Part shown: in pieces, positions 24,237 through 33,529 of the stretch
Position numbering within the stretch: position 1 is the stretch's first letter
Layout of the letters: every line of letters starts with the position of its first letter
The notes under the pieces: generated by a model
The model's input: only the letters and a program-made list of their open reading frames with translations
Database searches by the model: none
Told to the model about the DNA's origin: nothing
Translations under genes and position numbers: made by a program
From: an uncultured Lachnospiraceae bacterium
Lineage (GTDB): Bacteria; Bacillota; Clostridia; Lachnospirales; Lachnospiraceae
Direction of reading: 5' to 3'
Length of the DNA stretch: 43,883 bases
Assembly (NCBI GenBank): GCA_947648875.1
Contig: CANSPM010000034.1
Location: 1-43,883 of the forward strand

Positions 24237-25223
24237 TTAATCATCGCTGGGGGCACCCGCCACAGATTCCCTGTACTGAATCGAGCAGTCTATCGTGATG
24301 GTCCGGGGTCGGGCTTTGGGCTGTTGAAACCGCCTTTTCATCAGCAGAACCGCCTGCTCCGCCATAAAACGCCGATTTACATGGACTGTAGTGACAGGGG
24401 GATCCGAGATCTCCGAATAAAGCACATCGTCAAAGCCAACCACGCTCACTTTCTCAGGAACCTTATATCCAGCCGATTTCAGCTGCTTGATCAGAATATA
24501 GGCGGCATGGTCATTATTGCACACAAAGGCCGAGGGCATATCCTCCGGCAGCTGAAACCGTTCCAGTATCCCCTGCTCCCCCCGGTCGTCGAGCCGACAC
24601 TGGACAGACAGGTCAATCCCCTCCTCCAGCAGAGCCTTATAATACCCCAGATAGCGGTCATTGACGCTGTTGGTATAATTCAGATTCCCCACAAACGCAA
24701 TCCTGCGATGTCCCATTTCGATCAGATAGGAGGTCAAATTATAACTCGCCTGGAAACTGTCAGAGACCACAGAGTCCGCCTCCACTCCCCGGAAACGGAA
24801 ATCCAGACAAAGAACCGGCCGCCCCGTTTCCATCAAAAACAGAACGTACTTCCGAGAGAACTGCCCCAGCAGCATAATTCCGTCATATTCCTCTACTCCG
24901 GCATTGATCACATGGTTTTTCTCATCCTCTCTGCTGACATAAAACAGGGAAAATTTCATGCTGTTTTCCCATTCCTGCTCCTGTAGGCGCTTGTACAGAC
25001 CATTGTAAAATTTCTCATTGGGTTCAAAATATACTTCGGAAAACAGGACGGCAATCCGATACTTGATACGCCTTTTATACTCGTATCCCATCTCGTCCGC
25101 TTTTCTTAAGATGATCTGCTTCGTCTCTTCCGAGATATCCTCGCTGTTTTTAAAACATTTTGATACCGTCATTTTCGAGATCCCCAGCTCAGTGGCTATA
25201 TCCTGCATCGAAACCTTTTTCAA
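24237..25223 (-). CDS. LacI-family transcriptional regulator
   Basis: A 328-aa repressor. The N-terminal helix-turn-helix is SMQDIATELGISKMTVSKCF (residues 5-24), followed by a hinge and a periplasmic-binding-type sensor domain (IAVLFSEVYF, GIMLLGQFSR, MGHRRIAFVGNL, FVCNNDHAAYILIK, VSVVGFDDV). It probably binds a sugar or sugar phosphate and controls the transport/GH130 operon of which it is the last gene, 16 bases after GH13. The recognition helix KMTVSKCF differs from the usual TVSRVLN, so the operator may be unusual. The repeated TTTGTAA sites at the operon promoter are candidates (inference). Confidence 0.93.
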   Translation of the reverse strand: MKKVSMQDIATELGISKMTVSKCFKNSEDISEETKQIILRKADEMGYEYKRRIKYRIAVLFSEVYFEPNEKFYNGLYKRLQEQEWENSMKFSLFYVSREDEKNHVINAGVEEYDGIMLLGQFSRKYVLFLMETGRPVLCLDFRFRGVEADSVVSDSFQASYNLTSYLIEMGHRRIAFVGNLNYTNSVNDRYLGYYKALLEEGIDLSVQCRLDDRGEQGILERFQLPEDMPSAFVCNNDHAAYILIKQLKSAGYKVPEKVSVVGFDDVLYSEISDPPVTTVHVNRRFMAEQAVLLMKRRFQQPKARPRTITIDCSIQYRESVAGAPSDD

Positions 25224-25239
25224 GCCCTTCCCTCCTAAT

Positions 25240-26775
25240 TTATTCGCTGCTCGATGGTTCTAAAGAGTAAGCGCCGCACCATGAAGATTCCTGTTCGTAC
25301 CTCAGAATCCCCCTTATCCTACCCTTCTCGTCCTTTACCTCATAAAGAACATCCGTATATGGAACCGTCAAACTTCCTTCCCCAAAGCATAAATACACGC
25401 CGATTTTTTCCTTTTCCCATATCCTTTGATAATACAGCAGACCGCCCTGCTGCCGGATCTCGCCGTACTCGCCCATACACAGGGACAAATGACTCTTTCT
25501 GATATCCAACAGTTTTCTGTACGCGCACACCAGGGAGTCCTCATACTTCTCCCGCTCCCAGTCCACCATTCCCCGGGCATAGTCCCGGGACCGCTCTCTC
25601 GCGTACAGAAACGCCGCTTCTTCGCCCTCGCCTTCCGCCAGCTTTTTTTCATATCCGTATCTGCCCTGAATATCTCTCAGGTCTCGCGGGCTTTCCACAG
25701 GCAAATCTTCCATGGGAATTTCTTCTCCCTGATACAAAAAAGGAATGCCCTTTGCGGTCAGCAAAAACACCGCCAGCAATTCCGCTTTTACCAGATCTTT
25801 ACCGCACAGTCGATTAAAGTGCCGCCTCATATCATGAGAGCTGAAAAACAGAGTGGGATACACCCCCTCCGCCTCCATCCTCCTCAACTGCTCCGCCACG
25901 TAGGCCACATCCAGCTTCTCCATACTGCCCAGATTAAATTGAAAGGCGGAGTCCAGCAACCCCTCCCCCACATAAGATTTGATCAGATACAGGTCGTCCT
26001 CCCCGATCTCCCCCAGCAGATACTTTCCGGGGTATGCATGTACCACGTTGGAAATCTCCTTTATGGCATCGTATATCCCTTTCTGGTTTTTGTCATAAAT
26101 GTGGCGCATGACGCCGTTTTCCACAGGATTATCAAAACCAAAAGCACTGCGGTCTGTCTTAAGAAAATTAATCACATCCAGCCGGAAGCCGTCCACTCCC
26201 CGATCCAGCCAAAACCGCAGGATCTCCGCGCATTCTCGCCTCACCTGTAGGCAGGACCAGTTCAGGCATACCTGCTTTTTGGAAAATGCGTGATAATAAT
26301 ACATTCCCGCCGTGTCATCATACTCCCATGCGTTCCCGTCAAAAAAAGATTCCCAGTTGCACGGAATCTCCTTCTCCCACAGATAGTAATCTCTGTATGG
26401 ACTGTGGGCGGAGCTCCTGCTTTCTCTAAACCATGGGTGATGATCGGAGGTGTGATTTAAGACCATGTCAAGAATCACCCTTATTCCCGCCTGATGGGCC
26501 TTTTGCAAAAGCATATCAAAATCCGCGAGTGTCCCGAAAGCAGGGTCCACATCCCGGTAATCACTGATGTCATATCCGTTGTCCACTCTGGGAGACGGGT
26601 AAAAGGGAGTCAGCCATATTCCGCTTATCCCGAGCCGCCTCAGATAAGGTATTCTGGAAATCACTCCCTTTAAATCCCCCGTCCCGTCCCCGTTGCCGTC
26701 ACAGAAAGAAGGTACATATATTTCATAAAACACGGTGTTTTCATACCAACTTGATCTTTTCATACTATTATACAC
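25240..26775 (-). CDS. GH13 alpha-glucosidase / oligo-1,6-glucosidase type
   Basis: A 511-aa cytoplasmic alpha-amylase-superfamily enzyme: YEIYVPSFCDGNGDGTGDL, GIWLTPFYPSP, DMVLNHTSDHHPWF (conserved region I), nucleophile D200 in GFRLDVINF, acid/base E256 in LGEIGEDD and the transition-state Asp in FFSSHDMRRHF. GDGTGDL and the length suit alpha-glucosidase, oligo-1,6-glucosidase or sucrose-hydrolase subfamilies. It hydrolyses alpha-glucosides taken up by the neighbouring transporter. The first codon is GTG (26775) with a weak AGGG site; ATG 26763 (MKRSSWYENT) is the alternative and has no good site. In the operon it follows DUF1861 and precedes lacI. The 144 bases before it hold no gene. Confidence 0.9.
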   Translation of the reverse strand: MYNSMKRSSWYENTVFYEIYVPSFCDGNGDGTGDLKGVISRIPYLRRLGISGIWLTPFYPSPRVDNGYDISDYRDVDPAFGTLADFDMLLQKAHQAGIRVILDMVLNHTSDHHPWFRESRSSAHSPYRDYYLWEKEIPCNWESFFDGNAWEYDDTAGMYYYHAFSKKQVCLNWSCLQVRRECAEILRFWLDRGVDGFRLDVINFLKTDRSAFGFDNPVENGVMRHIYDKNQKGIYDAIKEISNVVHAYPGKYLLGEIGEDDLYLIKSYVGEGLLDSAFQFNLGSMEKLDVAYVAEQLRRMEAEGVYPTLFFSSHDMRRHFNRLCGKDLVKAELLAVFLLTAKGIPFLYQGEEIPMEDLPVESPRDLRDIQGRYGYEKKLAEGEGEEAAFLYARERSRDYARGMVDWEREKYEDSLVCAYRKLLDIRKSHLSLCMGEYGEIRQQGGLLYYQRIWEKEKIGVYLCFGEGSLTVPYTDVLYEVKDEKGRIRGILRYEQESSWCGAYSLEPSSSE

Positions 26776-26919
26776 AAATTGCGCCCTGCTGCGCTTTTTC
26801 CATTACTCCATGATTCCATGCGCATGCATTGTTCCCAAAAGCCATGCCCATACCATGGGCGCCGCCTCCACATGGCATGGAGATGACCATCCGGCCATTT
26901 CCTGCCATGAATAAGGTTA

Positions 26920-27831
26920 TTATACACCATAAAACGGATCAGGCACAACCATATATTGCACTTCACAGTCTGAAACGCCCACATACAATACCGCGCTGCC
27001 CTCCCCACGCACCAGACCGCCGCTGAAAAGTACATCCTCCAGATCCGGACGTTTGCTGGGTCCCGGCAGAAACTCGCTTCTCTCCGCCAGTATACGGGGC
27101 GGCGTATACACTCCCGTCCGGGGATCATACACAAATGCCATAGGATAATAATGGCGTACTTCCTGGGGTTCGAAGCAGGCAATATGTCCCAGCACCCCCA
27201 CTCTGCCGTCGGAAAGCGGATGCGCTTCGTTTACGCCTCCCCATTCCTCCTCGCCAAACAGGTTCAGCAGCGGCGCGTCATCCATAACCCCGGCCGTCAC
27301 CTCCGCAAAATCATGCACAATGGTAAAACCAATTTTTCCCCGGCCCCCCTTCTCTCCCTGGGGTCTGGTAAAAATACCGATGCGGCCATCCGCCAATTCC
27401 ACCAGACGCACATCCTTCATGCCGTCCGGTCCCTGGGCGAGTCTCTCCAGACGTTGCAGGTCGGTTCCATAATAAAATACCGTATGCCAGCACATGCATC
27501 GGGGATTTTCCGGGTGAGGAAATACCTCCGTTCCCCCCAGAATATAATGTCCAAGCACTTTTGTTATACTGGGGTCCTGTAGCGGATACCGCTCCCAGCC
27601 TTCCGCTGCCTGATACACATCCTTCTGTATCTCCTCGAAGAAAACGGCCTGGGAGACTTCGCTGTCCCTTTTTTCCACCCGGGCGCAAATCATGCGCTTT
27701 CCCCCATATTCGAATGGCGCCGTGGGATTGTACACATCGTATCCCTCCACGCCTTTAAAAACCGGACGCACGGCCACAGCCTCCCCCCCTTGCTCCCTGT
27801 GCTGTTCCAACATATCCCTGATCAATTCCAT
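26920..27831 (-). CDS. DUF1861 protein (GH130-like propeller)
   Basis: A 303-aa protein with the DUF1861 signatures YDVYNPTAPFEYGGKRMICA and RVEKRDSE, GGTEVFPHPENP, and VNEAHPLSDGRVGVLGHIAC. The fold is expected to be a five-bladed beta-propeller related to GH130/GH43-type enzymes. No function is established; its constant company with GH130 genes suggests a role in handling the same mannoside. It starts 36 bases after the GH130 stop with GAAGGAGGACAT before the ATG, so it is co-transcribed. No signal peptide. Confidence 0.82.
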   Translation of the reverse strand: MELIRDMLEQHREQGGEAVAVRPVFKGVEGYDVYNPTAPFEYGGKRMICARVEKRDSEVSQAVFFEEIQKDVYQAAEGWERYPLQDPSITKVLGHYILGGTEVFPHPENPRCMCWHTVFYYGTDLQRLERLAQGPDGMKDVRLVELADGRIGIFTRPQGEKGGRGKIGFTIVHDFAEVTAGVMDDAPLLNLFGEEEWGGVNEAHPLSDGRVGVLGHIACFEPQEVRHYYPMAFVYDPRTGVYTPPRILAERSEFLPGPSKRPDLEDVLFSGGLVRGEGSAVLYVGVSDCEVQYMVVPDPFYGV

Positions 27832-27867
27832 ATGTCCTCCTTCATTAAATCGCCGCGACTTCTTCTC

Positions 27868-28941
27868 CTATACCGTCCCCATACAACTGAATATTTCCTC
27901 CAGCGTAAACTCCGCCCGGGCAATCTTATCGTCCGCCGCCCCGTAATAGACAGACAGGTTGGAGCCGTTTCTGACACATCCGCACGCAAATACCACCCCG
28001 CCGAAAAAGCCCTCCTGCTCGTATGGCTCCTCCGGCTCCAGCAACGGCTTTTTAGACCTGGCGACTATCTTCCCCGGATCGTTTAAATCCGTGAGCATGG
28101 CTCCCAGGCAGTAACGGTTATTCACATCCGCTCCGTGGTAAATGTGCAGCCAGCCCCGTTTTGTATAAACGGGTGGCGCCCCGCTGCCGATTCTGCCGTT
28201 TTCCCAGCCCTCTTCATTCACGCCGCATACATGCCTGTGCTCCCCCCAGTGTACCAGGTCCGGGGAAGAGGATATCCATATATCCGGCGTACCGATTTCA
28301 TAGGGCACAGGTCTGTGGCATGCATAATAGAGGCCGTTTACCTTTCTGGGAAAAATCGTTACATCCTTATTTTCAGGAGGGAAAATCGCTCCCATCCGCT
28401 GATACTCCTCAAAATCTTCGGTGATCAGCAACCCGGGCATGGCCCCCAGTTCCGACACGGCTGTGTAAGTGATACAGTATCTTCCCTCTTCTTCCATATA
28501 AGTTATGCGGGGATCTTCCATTCCCCATCGCTCGTACCGCCCCTGCAGCGGCAAGGCCGGCCGCTCATCCACCTCAAAGTGAATGCCGTCCCTGCTTCGC
28601 GCCAGACGCAGATGAGAAATGGATGTCAGATATTTTATCTTTTTGATGCCGCCGGCGTTTCTTTTAAAAATCATTCTGGAATCACTCATGTCATACTTTT
28701 TCTCAATCTCCTCCAGACTGATCCTCTCTATTCTGAGATTTTCTTCGCACTCGTCATACACAGGGACACACACCTGCCCCTTCTCCTGTTCCCGGCAGGA
28801 TTCCGCCACCCGGCACAGCAGAATATACTGCTCTTTCAGCATGGCCGCTCCGCAGTTAAACACACCGTCCACTTTTAGAAAATCTCTGGAAGGTTTTACA
28901 TCCGCCGGAATAATAATGGGTTTTCTCGGTTCTCTGATCAT
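27868..28941 (-). CDS. GH130 beta-mannoside phosphorylase
   Basis: A 357-aa member of glycoside hydrolase family 130. Family features are VFNCGAAMLKEQYILLCRVA, HLRLARSRDGIHF, the GMEDPRITY motif with catalytic D143, and APPVYTKRGWLHIYHG. These enzymes split beta-mannosides with phosphate, giving mannose 1-phosphate, and act in the cytoplasm. Which mannoside (mannosyl-glucose, mannobiose or mannosyl-GlcNAc) cannot be told from sequence by eye. I chose ATG 28941 (MIREPRKPII) because GAGGAGAAT precedes it; a longer frame to 29007 lacks a site and would extend to within a few bases of the upstream stop. It lies between a secreted lipoprotein gene and DUF1861. Confidence 0.9.
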   Translation of the reverse strand: MIREPRKPIIIPADVKPSRDFLKVDGVFNCGAAMLKEQYILLCRVAESCREQEKGQVCVPVYDECEENLRIERISLEEIEKKYDMSDSRMIFKRNAGGIKKIKYLTSISHLRLARSRDGIHFEVDERPALPLQGRYERWGMEDPRITYMEEEGRYCITYTAVSELGAMPGLLITEDFEEYQRMGAIFPPENKDVTIFPRKVNGLYYACHRPVPYEIGTPDIWISSSPDLVHWGEHRHVCGVNEEGWENGRIGSGAPPVYTKRGWLHIYHGADVNNRYCLGAMLTDLNDPGKIVARSKKPLLEPEEPYEQEGFFGGVVFACGCVRNGSNLSVYYGAADDKIARAEFTLEEIFSCMGTV

Positions 28942-29010
28942 ATTCTCCTCTTCCCCATCACGGGTTTTGACGGCCATCCGACCGTTCCCCGCCTGGATTA
29001 TAGTCATGAT

Positions 29011-30957
29011 TCACTGTTCAAAATTCAGACGTATACCCGTTTTGTCCGTCCTGCCGTCGGACATTCGCACGGTGATATTCACGTTTTTGCTGCCGGTTCC
29101 GTATTCCTCCGCCCGAAATACGACCTTCTCCCCGGCGTCATATCGGGTTTCCTTTCCGTCTATTTCCAGCACAATCTCCGAAACAACCGTCTCCGGATCG
29201 GTGGACACTGCCCGGACATCCAGCTCCACCTTCCCCCCTACCTTATCATTGTTCTGAAGTCCCCAAATCTCCGCCGTCACCGTGTCAGAGGCGATCCAGA
29301 CATCGCCCGCCGTATATTGTCCCGCCCCATGGGTGATCTGCGTCCCTGCGGGCAACTCCACAATGACTGCCGCTTCCCCCGGCCCCAGTTCCAAGACAAC
29401 ACTGTTTTCCCCGCCTTCCAGTATAACCTGCTTCCTTACGCTTTCAAACAGATCCCACTTGCCTTCCGGCAGCGTATAAGTTACTTTCTTCGTCTGGCTA
29501 TGGGGATTGTACAAAAGACATGTGTCATAGCCCGGTTGCACCACCGCTGCCCCGTCACAGCGAATCCGGAGTATAGCCTCCACGTCCGTGGGTTCCACCA
29601 CCGCCGCAAACATCCCGGTATGAGCGCCACTGTAAAGGGACAGATCCGTCTGCGCCCAGCCGTACACGGTGGGATCACCGCCCACCCAGGGAGTCTGGGA
29701 GTTGCCGCTCTTGCGGATTCCTTCAAAGGGTACCGCCTTGCCGGATATTCCGATAAATTCCATGGCCGCTTCATTTCCCGTCGACGACTGTTTTTCCGCC
29801 GCCGTCTCCCCCGGGAAAAAATATCTTGACGCCGCAGCTGCGTTCAGATACCATATGCCCATGGAGCGGGCATACCGGGTGTCATATTTCGCCAGATCCG
29901 CAAGGGCATAGCCTGCCGCAAAGGTATTCATGGAAAAGGCATATCCCCCGCCGTCCGTAGTGCTTCCCATCAGACCGTTCATACAGTATTCTCCCCAGTT
30001 GCCGGAGATGCACCCCCAGCCACCACGGGGAATGGAGCCGCCGTTCAATACATCGGCCAAAAGATTATCTATATCATAATTGCTTCCCTGCCGGGCGTTC
30101 ATTCTGGCTGCCAGCGACGGGGCAAAATACAGCAGCACTTCATAGAGAGGACTCCCCTCATATCCTTCCAGATAATCCAGGCAACCTGTCACCGCCTCCC
30201 CATACTCCTGCCTGCCCGTCATCTCATAGCCCAGCTGCATCAGCACCGCAATGCCCGCCGCGCAGTCCGGCTCCTTCCACACGCCGTTTTCATATGGTCG
30301 CATGGAGCTGAAATTAAATCCTGTATAGTCAAAGGACCCTGTCTCCTTCATGATCTCATATGCCTGGTGCCAACTTTCCACTGTGGCCAGCGCATCCTCC
30401 CGGATCTGCGCTTCCTGGGGATAATGAGCCGAGACCTGCACAAACAGAATGGCCGGATACAACATATACCACATGGACGCGCCCTGGGAACTGCCGCCGG
30501 GATTATTCAGTACAACTCTTTCCGCCGGAGAGAAATACGCATGTAGCTGGGCCACATAATTATTTCCGTCCTGGCTGCTCTTATCCACCCCCAGCAACGT
30601 GGCGCTGAGAACGGAAGCCACTGTGGCCACCGCTTCCTGACCGCCATCCCTTCCGGTACGATCATCCCCCACATAGGCCGCGAAGCCAAAGGTTTCATGG
30701 GTGGTATCCTGCCACATTAACGGGAAATACGCGCCATCACCCTGTTCTTCAAATAAAAGTTTGTCATAGGCGAGCGCTGCGGCCTCATAGTCAAACCACC
30801 CGAAATTGGCCGGAAGCTCACTGGCATATCGGGCTATGCGGGGCACCTGTTTCTGTCCGGTCATCTCTCTCTCATCCTCTTCCTGCGCGCGCTGTCCGCA
30901 CGATACAAACATTATCATTATCGTAAATGCCAGAATAATTGCTGTTACTTTTTTCAT
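29011..30957 (-). CDS. Surface lipoprotein, possible six-hairpin glycosidase-like fold
   Basis: A 648-aa lipoprotein: signal peptide MKKVTAIILAFTIMIMFVSC with lipobox VSCG. Residues about 50-430 are rich in Trp, Tyr and helices (FGWFDYEAAALAYDKLLF, ASMWYMLYPAILF, GGWGCISGNWGEYC), suggesting an alpha/alpha toroid as in several polysaccharide-active families. Residues about 440-640 look like beta-sandwich modules (QTKKVTYTLPEGKWDLF, GGKVELDVRAVSTDP). I cannot assign it to a CAZy family and see no certain catalytic pair. Its position between transporter genes and GH130 suggests binding or trimming of the oligosaccharide at the cell surface before uptake. A hairpin and about 145 bases separate it from the small lipoprotein gene upstream. 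Confidence 0.75.
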   Translation of the reverse strand: MKKVTAIILAFTIMIMFVSCGQRAQEEDEREMTGQKQVPRIARYASELPANFGWFDYEAAALAYDKLLFEEQGDGAYFPLMWQDTTHETFGFAAYVGDDRTGRDGGQEAVATVASVLSATLLGVDKSSQDGNNYVAQLHAYFSPAERVVLNNPGGSSQGASMWYMLYPAILFVQVSAHYPQEAQIREDALATVESWHQAYEIMKETGSFDYTGFNFSSMRPYENGVWKEPDCAAGIAVLMQLGYEMTGRQEYGEAVTGCLDYLEGYEGSPLYEVLLYFAPSLAARMNARQGSNYDIDNLLADVLNGGSIPRGGWGCISGNWGEYCMNGLMGSTTDGGGYAFSMNTFAAGYALADLAKYDTRYARSMGIWYLNAAAASRYFFPGETAAEKQSSTGNEAAMEFIGISGKAVPFEGIRKSGNSQTPWVGGDPTVYGWAQTDLSLYSGAHTGMFAAVVEPTDVEAILRIRCDGAAVVQPGYDTCLLYNPHSQTKKVTYTLPEGKWDLFESVRKQVILEGGENSVVLELGPGEAAVIVELPAGTQITHGAGQYTAGDVWIASDTVTAEIWGLQNNDKVGGKVELDVRAVSTDPETVVSEIVLEIDGKETRYDAGEKVVFRAEEYGTGSKNVNITVRMSDGRTDKTGIRLNFEQ

Positions 30958-31058
30958 CCCTCTATCCTCTTTTTCCTGTTTGCCTGTAGTTGGCTCCAGG
31001 CGGTAACCGTTTCCGGAAGAAGCGCCGAAATACGCCGGGCAGGCGCCCGCTGATTACA

Positions 31059-31090
31059 ATGCAGGGTGAAAGTCCTCCTCCACCCTGCAT
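31059..31090 (-). terminator. Intercistronic hairpin within the sugar operon
   Basis: A 10-bp perfect stem ATGCAGGGTG/CACCCTGCAT with a 12-base loop, 12 bases past the small lipoprotein stop. The minus strand continues TTGTAAT with no U-tract, so it is a weak terminator or an mRNA-protecting hairpin. A LacI-operator-like GGTAACCGTTTCC lies at 31002-31014. Confidence 0.55.
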
Positions 31091-31102
31091 CAATTCTGCC
31101 TT

Positions 31103-31681
31103 TTATTTTGTATTCAGCACCACAATTTCGGATACAGACACGGTTCCTTCAGGCCCGCCCGCAGGATAGATCCACAACTTAATCTTGCACTGCTCTCCAT
31201 AGATGCCCACAAAATCATCTCCGAGAGCCTCTTTCAGATCCACACCGGCATATTTGTTCCATTTTAAATTGTTGTCATTGATTACATATAAGCCCCATTC
31301 GTGATCGGCAATAGGATTCTCCGGGACCACTTTCATGCCCCAGTTGTACCCGTCGGGATTCTCAAAAATCTTTGCCAGAATCACGGGCTCCTTGGACAGA
31401 TCAATCTCAAAATACCCGGATTCCACGCCGCCCCAGCCATCGGCCGCAGCCTGAATGGTCACATAGCCGTCAGCGTCGTTGGTGGCTGCAACGCTTCCCG
31501 CGCCGCTTCCCTCGGAAGGCGTCTGCATGCTGCCCCAGGTGGCGATATCCTTGTAGGTAAATTCCTGAATCGGCGTCCATCCGCCCTGTCCGCCGGCGCT
31601 GCCGCCGTCATTTCCACATGCGGTAAGGCATCCTGCCAACATAACCGCCGCAACACCCAGTGCCAATAATTTCTTTTTCAT
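31103..31681 (-). CDS. Small lipoprotein, carbohydrate-binding-like beta protein
   Basis: A 192-aa lipoprotein: signal peptide MKKKLLALGVAAVMLAG and lipobox LTACG, then a Gly/Ser-rich linker and a beta-rich domain (YVTIQAAADGWGGVESGYFE, YNWGMKVVPENPIADHEWG, LKWNKYAGVDLKE). The pattern suggests a beta-sandwich carbohydrate-binding domain presented at the cell surface. ATG 31681 follows TAAGGAGGAATTTAGA; the frame is open much further upstream but without support. It lies 44 bases after the second permease, in the same operon. Function is inferred only. Confidence 0.75.
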   Translation of the reverse strand: MKKKLLALGVAAVMLAGCLTACGNDGGSAGGQGGWTPIQEFTYKDIATWGSMQTPSEGSGAGSVAATNDADGYVTIQAAADGWGGVESGYFEIDLSKEPVILAKIFENPDGYNWGMKVVPENPIADHEWGLYVINDNNLKWNKYAGVDLKEALGDDFVGIYGEQCKIKLWIYPAGGPEGTVSVSEIVVLNTK

Positions 31682-31725
31682 TCTAAATTCCTCCTTACTG
31701 TTATAAAGTTCACAAGTTCTATTGC

Positions 31726-32586
31726 TTAACCCTTGATGCCTCCCATCTTCACACCCTCCATAAAATACTTCTGGGCATAGAGCAGAAGAGCTATCACAGG
31801 GATTAACGCCATGAAGGATGCCGCCATCAGCGGTCCCCACAGGGTCTCTCCAGTCATGGAACTAAACGAGGCCAGCGCCAGCTGAATCGTGTATTTTTCC
31901 TGAGAGTCGATATAAATCAGCTGCCCCAGCAGATCGTTCCAGGTTCCCATGAAGGACCACAGGCAGATGGTGACCAGCGCCGGTTTGGCCAGCGGCAGAA
32001 ACACCGTGCGGAATACCGTCAGATTCCTGGCCCCGTCTATCCAGGCCGCCTCCTCATAGTCTCTGGGAACAGTCTCAAAGTACATCCGCAGAAAAAATAT
32101 GAAGGATGCCGATCCGCAGAACGCCGGCAAAACCAGAGGCACATAACTGTCGGAAAATCCCAGTCCCGACCACACCATGAAAGTGGGGATCATTGTCACC
32201 TCGTAGGGAAGCATCATGGTTGCCAGCATGATCATGAACATCGTGTTACGGCCCTTAAAGTCAAACCTGGCAAATCCGAAAGCCACCAGGGCCGATACGA
32301 ACACTTCTCCAACGATCTTTGGAATCGCTATGATCAGCGTGTTGAGCATACATTTGAATATCGGAACCACGTCCAGCGCCTTAACGTAGTTTTGCAGTGT
32401 GATCCTGGAGGGCAGCCATCTGATGGGCACGGTGAATATCTCGCTTTCCGCCTTGAAGCTGGTACTGATCATCCAGGCAAAGGGCAACAACATAATAACC
32501 GCCCCCAGCGTCACCACTATATACCAAAGCACAAGCCTTACTCTTCCCATATGCGTCCCGGTTTTTTTACCTCTATTTGTACTCAT
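31726..32586 (-). CDS. ABC sugar transporter permease (MalG/UgpE type)
   Basis: A 286-aa inner-membrane permease with six helices and the cytoplasmic coupling loop EAA motif YEEAAWIDGARNLTVFRTVF. The end YFMEGVKMGGIKG is typical of MalG-type subunits. GGAGAAGGAAA precedes ATG 32586. With the partner permease it forms the channel for sugar import; the ATPase is not encoded here, as usual for systems that share an MsmK-type ATPase. It starts 21 bases after the partner's stop. Confidence 0.93.
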   Translation of the reverse strand: MSTNRGKKTGTHMGRVRLVLWYIVVTLGAVIMLLPFAWMISTSFKAESEIFTVPIRWLPSRITLQNYVKALDVVPIFKCMLNTLIIAIPKIVGEVFVSALVAFGFARFDFKGRNTMFMIMLATMMLPYEVTMIPTFMVWSGLGFSDSYVPLVLPAFCGSASFIFFLRMYFETVPRDYEEAAWIDGARNLTVFRTVFLPLAKPALVTICLWSFMGTWNDLLGQLIYIDSQEKYTIQLALASFSSMTGETLWGPLMAASFMALIPVIALLLYAQKYFMEGVKMGGIKG

Positions 32587-32607
32587 TTTCCTTCTCCGTT
32601 CCAGCGG

Positions 32608-33468
32608 CTACTCGCTGTATACCCAATATTTCTTAGTCCAGTTGACCACAAATGTCAAAAGCAGAATTATGACAAACAGCACCCAGGCCAGCGCCGTGGC
32701 ATATCCCATCCGGTAGTGTCCAAACGCTTCCTCATACAGATATACCATATAAAAGTTGCCCTCTTTGCCGGCGCCTCCCAGCACATAGGCATCGGTAAAC
32801 TTTCTGAAAGCGCCGATAATTCCGAGAACCAGGTTGTAAAAAATGATGGGCGTCATCAGGGGAACCGTGATATACCGCACCTTCTGCAAAGTGTTGGCTC
32901 CGTCTATCATGGCTGCGCCGTAGAGGTCCTCCGGTATATCCTTAAGCGCCGCCAGATAAGTGAGAAGCCCGCCCCCCGCCCCCCATACTGCCATAATCAG
33001 ATAGGAGGGCAGAACCCAATCCGGATCATACAACCAGTCCGGCCCCTGTATGCGGAAAAAAGCCAGGATCCCGTTTAATAATCCATAGCTGGGATCAAGA
33101 ATCCATTTAAATACAATCGCCACCGCAACGCCAGAGACAATGGCAGGCATGTAATAGATGACCCTGAACACGCCTGTTCCCTTATGATTCTTAGAGACCA
33201 GAACCGCAATAGTCAGAGAGGTGGCAATGATGAGGGGAACGGCAATCACTGCGTACCGCACCGTCACCCACAGGCTCCTGATAAATTCCTCCTCCTGAAA
33301 CAGGGTGATATAATTTCCCAGTCCCACAAACTCCGCGTTGCCCACGATATCCCAGTCGGTCATGCTGATGTATACTGCGGCGACCATGGGCAGCGCCGTG
33401 AACAGACATAGTCCGATCAGCCATGGCAGTATGAAATAGAAACCTGCTCTCTGCCTTTTTTGACTCAT
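32608..33468 (-). CDS. ABC sugar transporter permease (MalF/UgpA type)
   Basis: A 286-aa permease with six membrane helices, the start SQKRQRAGFYFILPWLIGLC and EAA loop IPEDLYGAAMIDGANTLQKV. I chose ATG 33468 because GGAGTGATT lies upstream; a frame to 33492 adds eight residues. It pairs with the MalG-type subunit downstream and receives substrate from the binding protein upstream, 61 bases away. Confidence 0.93.
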   Translation of the reverse strand: MSQKRQRAGFYFILPWLIGLCLFTALPMVAAVYISMTDWDIVGNAEFVGLGNYITLFQEEEFIRSLWVTVRYAVIAVPLIIATSLTIAVLVSKNHKGTGVFRVIYYMPAIVSGVAVAIVFKWILDPSYGLLNGILAFFRIQGPDWLYDPDWVLPSYLIMAVWGAGGGLLTYLAALKDIPEDLYGAAMIDGANTLQKVRYITVPLMTPIIFYNLVLGIIGAFRKFTDAYVLGGAGKEGNFYMVYLYEEAFGHYRMGYATALAWVLFVIILLLTFVVNWTKKYWVYSE

Positions 33469-33529
33469 AATCACTCCAATCCGCACGTACAATGCGCGCT
33501 TTCCTAAACCATCTTTCCTCCGATGAACG

